Of a stretch of 64,000 nucleotides of DNA, positions 36,861 to 47,966 are shown piece by piece. Origin of the DNA: Zygnema cylindricum (Eukaryota > Streptophyta > Zygnematophyceae > Zygnematales > Zygnemataceae); contig JBBHKE010002948.1 in the NCBI GenBank assembly GCA_037447655.1, positions 396,449-460,448 on the forward strand, written 5' to 3'. A program made the position numbers and the translations under genes. The number at the start of each line of letters is the position of its first letter. The stretch's first letter is position 1. The notes under the pieces were generated by a model that saw only the letters and a list, made by a program, of their open reading frames with translations, had not been told where the DNA came from and made no database searches.

Positions 36861-37399
36861 GGATTTTAGGGCAAAAAGGCAGAGAAAACTAGATACTTTA
36901 ATGCATGGGGACGTACCCTTAGTATTTGTTACTTTCATCCTTTTCGTAAACTTTGTTTAGTTTTTGCTCGATGTACAAAAATGCACAAAAATGTATAGAA
37001 ATTGTCCCCTTAACCCTAAGAAATTCTTAAGAAAATCCTAAAACGTACAGAAAATACACGGATATGTACGAAATTATATGGAAAGTGTACTCTAAAAACC
37101 ATTCAAGTACAGAAAATGTAAGGCAGTTGAATTGAAATATAAGGTATCGAACTGAATGTACATGAGTATACCCTAAAGTAGTGTTGTGTATCGGGTACAA
37201 TTTTTTCGCGATAAATTCATTAACGATATATCGAATATTGAATGGTCAGAGGACTCGATATGGTACAAAAAAAAATTCGGAAATCGTAGGGAAAATCGTT
37301 CAGAAATCGTACAAAAACGTACGGTATACGCTCCACCCCACTGAAGGGGGGGGGGCTTTTGAACATTTTTTGACCTAGCGATAGAAGGTCCCAAAAGTC
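36861..37399. other. AT-rich stretch without recognisable features
   Basis: Several GTACAGAAAATAC-like short motifs, no gene, no clear repeat. Confidence 0.4.
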
Positions 37400-38740
37400 A
37401 AAATTTTACATAAACGAAACTACCTGTTTTTTTTTTCAAAATTTGAGTAACCGATGCCTAAACGGGTTATGTCACGCTCCAAAATTGTTAGCGGTTAACT
37501 GACCGACATTTACGAAAATAAAAGTTAACCGAAACTCAATTTCTCGCGACTAACCGTGCCCGCCCTTAACCGAAAAAGTACAAAAATAATTAATGTACGA
37601 CGTATGAATAAGAGTGACGTTCCATCAGGCGAAAAGTGGCATAGTTTACAGAAATCCGCGACACTCCGTACCAAATCGTACCCCCTATTTTGTTTTTATA
37701 CGAAAAACAACATTATAGAGAATCTTGTCAATACTCTCCGAAGGTCATAGTGGTAATACTGATCGCCGGATGTTCATCTGGGAGGAGTTCGCTTCATTTT
37801 TTTCTATAACTGTCAACCCACCTCCAAAAAAAAATTTGTGACACGCTGGACGATTAAGCTACGTGTCATGATGGAAAACCAACGAAAAATCTAAAGATTT
37901 GCACATGACACGCGCTTTCCAAAATACAACCGAAAATAAAAACGAAATTTCGTAACATTCCCTCGTCACGCTATTTTCGGTAACTTTTATTTGTCACACT
38001 ATTTCTCTCAAAGAACTTTCAATATGTTCGAAAAATGAAAACCCTAAAAAATGAGTTGGCGTACAGACTGGCGTCCGCAAAAAGTATAAAAGTTTTGTCG
38101 TAATATTACTTCGTACGCGGGTACATGGTACGCAAATCAAGATTTGAAGTTAAGTTTGTCTGTGCTAAAAATCTGAAAGATATTCAATATCGAATCATAG
38201 CTTGCGTGGCGCCAGTCAATTTAGAACATGTGGCTTACAAACTCTACTTGATGGAACATCGACTCAATCGACCCGGTCTGTGTAGAGTTTGCCGTACAAT
38301 TGCAGAAATGTATGATAGAACTTCTCCCTAAGCCAATAATTAAGATTTGACGCGTTCCTTAAGATTTGCGAAATGAATAGTGTTTACTACCGTGTCAGAT
38401 TTGCGACGCTTTGTCGCGTTCCCTGAGATTTGCGAAATAAATAGTGTTACTATAGTACCGTGTCAAATTTGCGAAGCTAATCATGATGTCACGTACTTCC
38501 ACGATACCAAAGAGTACAAAGTACAATAATGTTGGATTGTATGGAAAGTACAAAATTTTCATTTTTTTTTGTTTTTTGGTTAACCGACTGTAACCGTCCA
38601 TTTTTTTTTCTGGTGAATCAACAAACCGCAACCGGCCGGCCCCCAAAATTTGACAACCGAATCCGTTCCAGATCCGGCTGGGGCGGACGGTTAACAGCCC
38701 GTCACGATTTCGGTTGACCGTTTGCAACCTCTGCCTTGCG
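37400..38740. repeat. Dispersed non-coding repeat D, copy 1
   Basis: Matching blocks: 37438-37607 with 55445-55620 (TCACGCTCCAAAATTGTTA, GTTAACTGACCG, AACCGAAAAAGTACAAAA), and 38335-38730 with 55620-56355 (TAAGCCAATAATTA, TACCGTGTCAGATTTGCGAC, AATCATGATGTCACGTACTT, GTGAATCAAC, CCCCCAAAATTTG, TTTCGGTTGACCGTTTGC). About 730 bp in the middle of this copy (37610-38335) has no counterpart in the other. ACCGACCGTAACCG motifs are frequent. Confidence 0.75.
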
Positions 38741-39144
38741 ATAACTTCGATATACCACGGTAGAAATATATTAAACAATCGGTCGATATATCAGTTAAAT
38801 ATCGTTATATTTAGCTTCTTGATACATTGAAGCGATATATCGATTATAGCGTACACAAAATTAGGTACATATCAAATATTGGAAAGGAGCTTTCGATACA
38901 CAAAAATACCCTAAAGACCCTAAAATTCCCTTTAAATAACCTTAAAGGTACGATAACTGATGAACACAGTACGTAAATGTTCAAAATATTAGAGGTACAT
39001 AGACGGTACACATTTTGCTATTTTTTTAACAACATTGAATGCGAATGGAACGCAGTATTCACGCTTTTGTTTCGTGCGTATTATGTGAATTCAACATCTC
39101 TGCTTACACCGCATGCCACTAAATTCGATTGACCAATTACACCT
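38741..39144. other. AT-rich stretch without recognisable features
   Basis: Contains GATATATCGATTAT-like short runs. No gene or repeat identified. Confidence 0.4.
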
Positions 39145-40182
39145 TGTTGAAATTAATAGATTTCTAGAGTATTTTCTAGGTTTAAATTTGTTAGGATAAA
39201 AGAAAAGAAAAGGACGGGCAGCATGCCTCCACCTCCTCTCTCTAGCCCCCATACTTGTTGTAGTCACTGAAGGATAGAGAGGGTGGTTGATCCATGGTTG
39301 CCTTAGTCCAAAAGGCAGTTATTTTTAGTAGGTTACTAAAAATATACCTCATGGACCCGGGATTTGATCCCGGTACCTACAGTTCGTCAAGTTGGCCTAT
39401 AGCGGTCAACTTTATCCTATTAGACTAGGACCAATGCTACATGCTATAGTATGTGATAGATATATATATCTATAAGGAGGAACAAATTCATTTAACTAAA
39501 GCTGTATACGGCTTTCATAGATACAGTTTTATGAAAGTACAAAGTACGACACTTTTTCAAAACGAATACCACGCATTTTATTTTGACAACGAAACAAATA
39601 TCGGGCAAGTATTTATAAGGCTAAGATTGCATCTCGCTGCGAATCCAACAGCGCACATCATCAACGAAATCTCGGAGTGGTCGCTTTTGCGTTTGGTGAC
39701 GTGGCATGATCTAGAGCCACGTGGAGAGATGACATTCTGTCATAGGAATTTCGAGGAATGTACGGACGAGTGAAAAGCAAACACGCGTCCGATTAATGGC
39801 CTTGTCGTACATAGGCCGTATAAAAGGTACATCGGCAGTAGTACTTTTTGGTACGCTACAGTAATCTGATTGGTCCGTACTTCAGTAGATATAAGTTATT
39901 AGAGGGAATCAGGACTTAGAAAATCTTGGTAGGTAGTCACCTCTCTCTTTGAGAGTTTGTACTAATTGGCATTTTTACTGCCTCATAACTTATCTGCTGG
40001 TTGGCCGTTTTCAGTGATTCTTTTTGCTATGGACTCAAGGGAGTTTACGCTGCATAGGGGTGCAGTCAAATTGTCATTTTGCCTTTCAGGATAGTAGTGG
40101 TTGTGGCTTAAAGTGGGTAAGTTAAATACTATCTAGAGGCTTCCTGTATTATGTGGTCTAATGGAGGACACATAATTTCACA
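39145..40182 (+). mobile_element. Copia LTR without an internal domain
   Basis: TGTTGAAATT at 39145 to ATAATTTCACA at 40182, 1,038 bp, close to the element 1 LTR at both ends. It includes CATACTTGTTGTAGTCACTG, the CCATGG block, GATTGGTCCGTACTTCAG and the hairpin at 40031-40046. Flanks (CACCT and TGTCG) do not match, so it is not a clean solo LTR. Confidence 0.85.
39338..39432 (-). promoter_or_regulatory. Antisense tRNA-like Pol III module 8 (best preserved)
   Basis: On the minus strand: A box TAGTCTAATAGG at 39427-39416, matching TRGYNNARNNGG at all 12 positions. The B box GGGATCAAATCCC is at 39371-39359, inside a perfect T arm (CCGGG-ATCAAAT-CCCGG). TTTTT lies at 39342-39338. The outer ends TGGTCC/GGTCCA are partly complementary, like an acceptor stem. 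Confidence 0.7.
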
Positions 40183-41107
40183 TGTCGTACGATGGCCGTA
40201 CAGAAAGTACACCGGCACATGTACTTTTCTGTACAACACAATAATTTGATTGGTGTCGTACGTCAGTAGATAGAGTATTAGGTAGCAGCCTCTCTCAGAG
40301 AGAGCTCTTGTACAAAAGGTCATCTTTGACCATTCATAAGTATCAATTTACTTGACCATTTTCAGTGATTATTTTTGTTGCGGACTCAAGGGAGTCCAAG
40401 CTACATAGGGGTGTAGTTACTTAAAGATTTTTCGTGCCATCGTGGCTGCATTTCTAAGGGAAAGTCAAAGTGGGTTAATGTGTCCAAAACTCATATTCTA
40501 ACTTTGCATTCTGTGGTAGAACTGAGCACACAGAAAGTCTTATTTCACAGGGGTGAAGCTGTAATGGGTTTTTGATTGTCAAGAGGTTAGTCATTTGGGT
40601 TTATATCAACTTGGAGTCGGGACTATCTAGATTAGCTTCTTTTGGATCTGCGATTTCTGTGGGCAATAGAGCACACAAAGTTTCAAATAGTGACGACTCC
40701 AACTTGATACAAACCCAAATGACTAACACACTGACAGTGAAAACCCCAATACAACTTCACCCTTGTGAAAGAAGACATTTGGTGTGCTCGGTACCACCAT
40801 GGAATGCAAAGTTAGAATATGAGAATTTAGACACATTCCCCCATGTTGGCTTTCTATTATAAATGCAGCCACCTGGGGAAACAAAATCTTTCACCAACTA
40901 CACTCTTATGTAGCCTGGACTCCCTTGAGTGCGGAGCAAAAATAATATCTGAATTTGCTCCCGTGAGCAGTAAATTATTGCTGGCCAAAGATGGCCTAAA
41001 CCCCTACTCATAGCTACCTACTACTGTACCCTAGACCAATAAAAAAATTGTATAGTACAAGAAGGTATAAAGGCCGATGTTCTTCTTGTACGGCCATTGT
41101 ACGACAT
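40183..41107. repeat. Head-to-head LTR ends forming a large inverted repeat
   Basis: The left arm (40183-40629) and right arm (40690-41107) are reverse complements, diverged outward and closest in the inner part. Shared sequence includes CATATTCTAACTTTGCATTC and GTTAGTCATTTGGGTTT. The spacer is about 60 bp. Both arms contain LTR 3' halves plus about 70 bp of sequence past the LTR end. The arms also contain the GGACTCAAGGGAGTCC hairpin (40382-40397) and its partner near 40920. Confidence 0.8.
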
Positions 41108-41670
41108 GGCCTTATAGTTGACGCTTGTCAGCTTGGGAGCCATGGTTCCTCCCCCCATCTCTTTCGACGTCCATTGATGTGGCGCCACGTGGCGGAGCAT
41201 GCTGCTATGTCCAAAAGCCGCCAAAAATTCACTTGGGTTTGGCGGCGGTGATGATGTCCGTCCGATCAAGTATTTTGCACGGTTCGATTCGCGTCCGTGA
41301 GCATCGTCGTTTATAGATGTTGTTTCGTCAATTTGGTCCGTTAAATGAAAGCGCCGTCGCGTAACTCTCTAATTGATTATTTGAACCGTATACCTATATC
41401 GTTCCGTCAATGACTTAGTGGTTAAAACATCAAGCTACATCAGTTCAGTTCCATAGGGCCCGGATCAAATCCAGTCCAGGGCATCGTTTTGGTCATTTGT
41501 CAACCTGTCTGTGTGTTTATTTCTGACAATGGGGGCAGCCATGGTGAGACTCTATCTCTCTTCCTTTCTAGAGTCTAAATTAAAAAGTAAATATTTATTA
41601 ATTCTTTCATGGAATGACTTACTCTTTCTATTTTTCCAACACAGACCTAGAAAATACATAAATTTCAACA
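40755..41670 (-). mobile_element. Copia LTR in opposite orientation
   Basis: In element orientation it begins TGTTGAAATTTATG at 41670 with TATTTTCTAGGTC after it, as in the element 1 LTR. It passes a CCATGG block (near 41538) and ends near 40755, close to GTGTGCTCGGTACC. The inner end is estimated. Confidence 0.75.
41411..41490 (+). promoter_or_regulatory. Antisense tRNA-like Pol III module 9
   Basis: A-box-like TGACTTAGTGGTTAAAAC from 41411 (10 of 11 against TRGYNNANNGG), B box GGATCAAATCC at 41462-41472, TTTT at 41487-41490. Confidence 0.65.
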
Positions 41671-41689
41671 GTTCCGTTTAGGAAAAAAT

Positions 41690-42563
41690 GAGGTTGTTTA
41701 GTGAAGGCCGTATTGTTTTGTACAACGTACCATTTTTTTCTTTTGTCAAAAAACAGGTTTACGGAATGATGGATTCGATTCTCCAAGGTTATGGGCGTAA
41801 ACATATATCGTTGGATGTATAATCAAATACGCCATTAGTCGAACCTCGTTTGTTACAAGTGACCTGAAATAACAAATAGCATTTTGCCACATGTGAAAGT
41901 TAAAAAATATCTACGATGAGCTCGCCATCAAGTGGCCACATGTTGCATAGGCCATCTACCTTACACTAAGGTGGATGCGAGGCCACCGGTAGCAGTGAGA
42001 AAATCTTTAACGGAGGATATTATTTCACGCTCATGTTGCCAGCCACTAAACATTGTGACATTTTTGTACAATTTTATAAATCTTAAATTTCGTCCGGCCG
42101 TACAAATTTCATCGAATTCATCTTACGCATCACTTTTTGCCTCCGCGGGTACAAATATGTGCTTGCAATCGTAATAATCTTTGGAACCGTGAGTTCCCTC
42201 ACATCATCGAACAAGGTAGCATCCGTGCAAACATGATGACATGCCCCCGTATTAATAATCCACTCTTTCTCCATATTTCCTCCACTATTTACCGAATCTA
42301 GGGTAAGGTTAAAACCGGAAACTCATCACCGGTTTCATTACCATAGTCAAAGTAATTTGCATTACCGTAACCACGACCTCCACCACGGCTTCCTCCTCGA
42401 CCACCTCTTTTACCTCCTCTACCTCCTCTTCCACTTCCGGAATCTCCACTATTCGCATAACATTGAGGGCTCGTATGCCCCCACTTACCGCAAAAATGAC
42501 ATTGCTTATCTTTATCCATACAAGATGAAGACAAATGTTCAAGCCGGTTACATCGGTAGCATG
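41690..42563 (-). pseudogene. Copia-C gag C-terminus and protease (downstream of nested Copia-B)
   Basis: Minus strand from 42560: two zinc knuckles, CYRCNRLEHLSSSC and CHFCGKWGHTSPQC (both CX2CX4HX4C). A Gly/Arg-rich stretch (GRGGRGGKRGGRGGSRGGG) follows, then a protease-like WIINTGACHHVC near 42262-42227. The usual DSG has become NTG. The reading becomes unrecognisable below about 42080, and no integrase, RT or 3' LTR of this family follows. It joins the gag at 49029-49970 across the nested element. GCATG at 42559-42563 is the target duplication of that element. Confidence 0.8.
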
Positions 42564-43620
42564 TGAAACTCTGAGACCTCCATAAGTCCTCAGAGTGGAC
42601 AACTTCCAAGACGCCTCTAAGATAACCCTGACCCCTTTGTGTTTCAGCAAAAATAACTGCCACCCTGGCAGACAAAAACTCTGACCAACTTCACCCCTGT
42701 GAAGACAAGACTCCCCTGAGTCGATAGCAAAAAGAATCCCTGAATTTGCTCCCCTGAGCAGTAAGTTATGGAGGGTAAAAAGTGACCTTTTGTACAGAAG
42801 CTCTCTGGGAGAGAAGGTCCTATCTTCTAATTTTTCTAAGTCCTATCTCTCTAACAGACTCTATCTACTGATGTACGGAGTCAATCAGATTTCAATTTCG
42901 TACACAAAAGTACAGCTGTCGGTGTACTTTATGTACGGCCATTGTACGACATGGCCTAAATGTCAACACGTGGTATGTCCGGATTCGCTCCCTTAATCCT
43001 TGAAGATGCCGCGATCCAATGTCATTCCGCCACGTGTCATCCGATGTGGCAATGACCACAAACCGCCGAAATCCTCTTCCGCGATCTTGGCGTTAATTCC
43101 GGCCGTTCGATTAAATTCACATTTAATCATAGTCGTTATAAATACATGCGCGGTATTCGTTTCACTAAAGAATTAAATGCGCGGTATTGGTTTTTTATCC
43201 GTACCTGAATCCGTACTTTTACTTTTACTAGATATATGTCTCCCGTAAACAGTTATAGTTAAATGAACTATCCTTTGTATAAATGTTTAAGTAATTATCA
43301 AACCATATAGTACGTAACACTACTTCTAGACTTAACGGCTAAGGCTACCGGTTACCGACTGTCTGCCGGCTTGCAGGTATGAGGATCAAATCCTGTCGCC
43401 GGCACATATCTTTTAGTAAATTAAACCCCTAACTAAAATATATTTTCCCGTAAACCTCTGGATAACCTAGGTAGCCATGGCTCTAGCTCTTTCTCCAATT
43501 TCTCAGTGGCTGCGACAAGTTTGAGAAGTTGGAGAGAGAATTTAGAGGTAGACTGCCTCGGCTTCTTTCTTATTTCTATTCAGACCTACAAAATACTTTA
43601 AAAGACCATTAATTTCTACA
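42564..43620 (-). mobile_element. 3' LTR of Copia-B
   Basis: Its plus-strand ends are TGAAACTCTGAG and TTTCTACA. The purine tract beside it (GAAAAAAAGTGGAG) differs from that of Copia-A. Confidence 0.95.
43327..43414 (+). promoter_or_regulatory. Antisense tRNA-like Pol III module 4 (Copia-B 3' LTR)
   Basis: A-box-like TAGACTTAACGGCTAAGGC from 43327, B box GGATCAAATCC at 43383-43393, TTTT at 43411-43414. Confidence 0.6.
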
Positions 43621-43635
43621 CTCCACTTTTTTTCT

Positions 43636-46600
43636 AGTCAATCTTTAATTTCAGACCACACCTTTCCTTGTAGAAAATTAGCTTAGGGGAAGGCACAGGT
43701 TTGGTCATCATATCTGCTACCATCTCACTATCTGATCGGTACTCTAAGTAGATTATTTTGTTTCCTACTTTTTCTCTAACAAAGCTGAGTCTAATGTCCA
43801 TGTGTTTAGCTTTAAATGATATTTAGGATTGGCAGAAATAGCGATTGCTGCCTGATTATCACAAAATATTTTCTGCACACCACTCTTAAGGTGACCAAGC
43901 TCACCAAGCAAAGACTTGACCCACATCAATTCTTTTACAGCAGAGCAAGAGGCCATATACTCAGCCTCCATGGTGGACTGAGCAATAACTTTTTGTTGTT
44001 TGCTACTCCAACAGCAAGCCCCATCACCCACATATATTACATATCCAGAAGTGCATCTCCTGATCGGAGCATCACCATAACTGGCATCACTCCAAGTAGT
44101 GATGTCAGTATTCTCCCCACCCAAATGCAACCATAGATCCCTAGTTCCTATCAAATATCTAAGGACTCTCTTAGCTGCCTCCCAATCCCTCTTAGTGGGA
44201 GCATTTAGACTTCTACTCAGCACTCCTACAGCTGCAGCTAAATCCGGCCGGGTACAATTCAAAAAATAGATTAGACTTCCCACTACTTGCGTGGAAGGAA
44301 TAGTCTGCATGAACTTTTGTTCATCAGGAGATAATTCCTCGTCTAAGACTATGACTCCTTCTTCTTCACTCCCCACACTTCCCTTCTTCAACTCCATTGG
44401 AGTTGTACAACTATTAGCTTTATCCATTTGAAATTTTTCAAGCATGTTCCCTATTGCTTCCTTTTGAGTCAATCTTATAATTCTCCTTTTTCGGTCTCTC
44501 TCTACTTGAATTCCCAAAATATATTTTGCTTCCCCCATATCCTTCATTTCAAATCTCCCCTTAAGATCGGTTTTCAGTTTATTAATTTTTTCCATTGATT
44601 TACTTAAAACAAGCAAATCATCAACATAAATTGCAATAAATATAAAACCTTCCTCATCTTCAAAAACATAGATTGAAAGATCTGAGCTAATCCCGATATA
44701 TCCCAGACCGGTAAGAAACTCATCAAGCTTCTTATTCCACTGTCGAGGTGCCTGTTTCAAACCATAAAGAGATTTAATCAGCCGGCATACCTTACTCTCC
44801 TCTCCTTCCTCCACAAACCCTTAGGGTTGTCGCATGAAGATCTCCTCTTCCAATTCTCTATGCAAAAAGGCTGTCTTGATGTCCATCTGGTGCACTTGCA
44901 AGTCTTCCGCTGCTGCCAGGCTGAGAAATATGCGGACGGAGGGAAATCTGACTACCGAGGCAAAGGTTTCCTCGTAGTCAATTCCCTCTTTTTTTGTCCC
45001 TTTGCCAATAATCAGGCCTTGAAGCGCTCGATTGTGTTCTCTGGGTTCTGTTTTAATTTGAAAACCCACTTACTACCGATTGGTTTTCGGTTAGGTGGAC
45101 AATCCACCAGCTCCCAAGTATCGGCTTCCATAATTGAGGCCATCTCCTCATTGATGGTTGTCTTCCACCGGTTTCTTTCAGGACAACTCATCGCCTCTCC
45201 ATAAGTTTGAGGTTCATCTTGATGAGATAGTTTAGTTACCTTGTTATTAACCTGTTTTTCTTGTAGTCTTTTGCTACTTCTCCTTCCCCCCTCAAAATTT
45301 GAGGGCGGAATAGATTGTTCTCGTGGATTTTTTCGAACAAACTCGGCTTCTCCCCTATCCCTTAATTCTGAATCAATTTCCACCACGTCTTCCGCTTCGG
45401 GTAGAGTTGTCACTAGAGTTTCCACAGCCGAGTCCTTTTCGGTCTGATTTGTACCTGCAAGAATGCCATCTTCTCTAAAACCTGGATAGTTAGGAAGCTC
45501 AAAGTCATCGGAATTTTCTGACTTAAATCTGTTTTTTACTGACTTTGTATACTTAAAGGGATCCACAGACTTTCCTTCATCCATAACTACTAGATGCTTT
45601 ACTGAGATTATATCTTCCCTTTTTAGATCAAAAACTCTATATCCTTAAACATCCTCATCATATCCTAATAAGTATCCCGGTTTTCCTTTAGGATCTAGCT
45701 TCCAATTAGACCGATCTGTATCTAGACTGAATACTTGACTGCTGAAAACCTTTAAGTGAGATATGTCTGGTTTCCGGCCAATCCATTTCTCATAAGGTGT
45801 TTGATCTTTTATAGCTGAAGTAAGAACTCTATTTTTGAGGTAATTAGCACAGTTCATTGCTTCTGCCCAAAACCTTTTTCCTATCTTCTTATCTGACAAC
45901 ATACTTCTAGCATTATCACTAAGTGTTCTATTTAACCTTTCAGCTACCCCATTCTGTTCCGGGTTTTCTGGAACTGTCTTTTGGTGTTGGACCCCATCTT
46001 CCCTCAGAAAATACTCAAACTGGTTAGAAGTATACTCTCCACCATTGTCACTCGTTATTCTCTTAATTGGAGTTTCATAAAGTTTTTCCCTCCATGCTTT
46101 ATATTGTCTAAAACAATCCTGAGCTTCGGACTTGTTTTTCAAAAAATACACTCGGGAATACCGAGACCAATCATCGGTGATAGTCATCATAAATCTCTTC
46201 CCCCCCCGGTGAGGGCACTTTAGCCGGTCCCCAAATATCTGTGTGTACTAGATCTAGAATTTTTTCTCCCTTATAGGTGGCAATTTTAGGAAAGGGTAAT
46301 CTGTGTGTTTTACCTTGAGCACATCCACTACAATCACTTATATTATCATTCTCACTAAACTTAATCCCTTCCACCACTCCCATCTTTTTCATCTCTCTTA
46401 ACTTGTGTAGATTCACATGCCCAAGCCTCTTATGCCACATCATAATATCATGAACACCACCATAATAAAGTTTCTTCTTTTCATTACTTAAGATCAGCCT
46501 AAACATCCCATGGCTACCTTTCTCAGCAATGAAATAGACATCCTCCTCAAAACTAGCAGTAAAGACTCCTTCCCTAGTGCTAGTAAAAAAACCCTTATCA

Positions 46601-47910
46601 TCTACTACGGATGTAGAGATGAGGTTTTTTAGGCTTCGGAATAAACAATACATCGGAGAATGTTACTATGGATGTCTTTCCTTCTACTAACACTTTCAAA
46701 TCTACCGATCCTACAAGAGTAGTGGTGACTATCCTTCCATCCCCGTACTCTATCTCTACACTGAGAATATTTCTTATCTTAGTGAACATGTGCCTATCCT
46801 TACACATGTGCATGGAGGCACCTGAATCTACAATCCAGCCTGCTTCACGTTTCAATCCACCATAAGCACATTTCTGCCTTCGTGGTATATCGACCTCGTT
46901 TTTCGCCTCCAACTCCTCATTCAAAAGGAGCTCATCGTCCTCGTCCTCGAATTCTACCTCATGTACCTGTGTCACAAGGGCCTTTTTCTTTCCTCTCGGG
47001 GTACCACCGGTCTGCCCCTCTTTTAACCGAAGCTCGGTTAGCTTAGTGCACTCTGCCATATAGTGCTCCGGTTTCTTACAAAAATGACATAAACCTTTGG
47101 GAGCCCTTGGTCCGAACTCGTCGGTCTGATTTTTCTGCTCCCTCCCCCCATAGTTTCTCACCCGTTTCCGCGAATCCTTGTTCCTCCAATCGGTCCCAGT
47201 TGCCAAGGCATGGCCACTCTTTCCTCCTCCTCGGATCTAAATCGTATTCTCCCGAACGAGAATCATCCCTACCACTAAGTTCGATATCCACCTTGAGTCT
47301 GACAAGTCTTGCACACGGTTGACTATGTTCTCGAACTCATCGGGTAACTTCATCAGTAAACAGTTAACCTTTTCTTTTTCACTAAAATCTTTTCCCGCAC
47401 TCTCTAGCTCCATGAAGAGTGTAGCAAGCTCATTGCAAAAATCCAACATCTTCCCCCCTTTGTATTCATACTCCTTAACTTTCTCATCAGCCAACTGTTG
47501 TTGCTAAATCGTACCACTTCGGTACATCTCTATGAGAGCCATCCAAAGATCAGATGCCCTTTCTACCTGCAAATGAGGACATGGAAGTCTTTGAGTGAGA
47601 TGGCGTAGGATGAAGTGCTTTGCCGCCATATTGTTGAAGTCCCAGGTTTCAGTATCATTCTCCTCGTTCCTCGGAATAGGTGACATGAATGCCAAACCAG
47701 TTGTTATTGTTGTGGTCGCCTCCTTCTCCTTTCCTTTGTCCACAACCTCTCCTTCTTTTGTTTCCTCCGTTGAAGGTGGATCCTCTTTTCTGGTGAATCT
47801 GCTTCCTCCAAACCATAGAGGAATACCAAGACTTGATGGACGCCCCAACCGTCCACTCACTATCTCTCAAAACCTTTTTTCGCATAGAGCTCCTATCATC
47901 ATACTTTCCC
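43636..47910 (-). pseudogene. Copia-B gag-pol polyprotein (decayed)
   Basis: The domain order is that of Copia-A: gag with CHFCKKPEHYMAEC, protease WIVDSGASMHMC, GAG-pre-integrase MMWHKRLGHVNL, integrase (HTDIWGP, TDDWSRYSRVYFL, NPEQNGVAERLNRT), RT ([24 protein letters not shown]), RNase H ([18 protein letters not shown]). The start codon is lost (ATACTGGG where Copia-A has ATAATGGG). A TAG in gag follows SGTI near 47503. Frameshifts are near 46200 and 46630. A stop between RQP and GFVEEGEE (near 44820) and a frameshift near 43815 in RNase H follow. Longest open piece is 349 codons (43765-44814). Not autonomous as it stands. Confidence 0.92.
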
Positions 47911-47951
47911 AGTATATGAAGCCAGTTCCATTAAAGATTGGAACCCTAGAG

Positions 47952-47965
47952 GGTGGGCCCATAAC
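47952..47965 (-). other. Primer binding site of Copia-B, half-tRNA-iMet type
   Basis: On the minus strand GTTATGGGCCCACC, one base after the 5' LTR, identical to that of Copia-A. Confidence 0.85.
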
Positions 47966-47966
47966 C

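Noticed and set aside
39145-41670. A single 2.5-kb LTR or foldback element with TGTTGAAATT/AATTTCAACA ends
   Set aside because: The two ends belong to two LTRs in opposite orientation with different tRNA-like modules, and the flanks (CACCT, GTTCC) are not a target duplication.
47490-47520. Programmed stop-codon read-through in Copia-B gag
   Set aside because: TAG-CAA-CAA only partly fits the known CAR-YYA context, and the frame has several other disabling changes including loss of the start codon.
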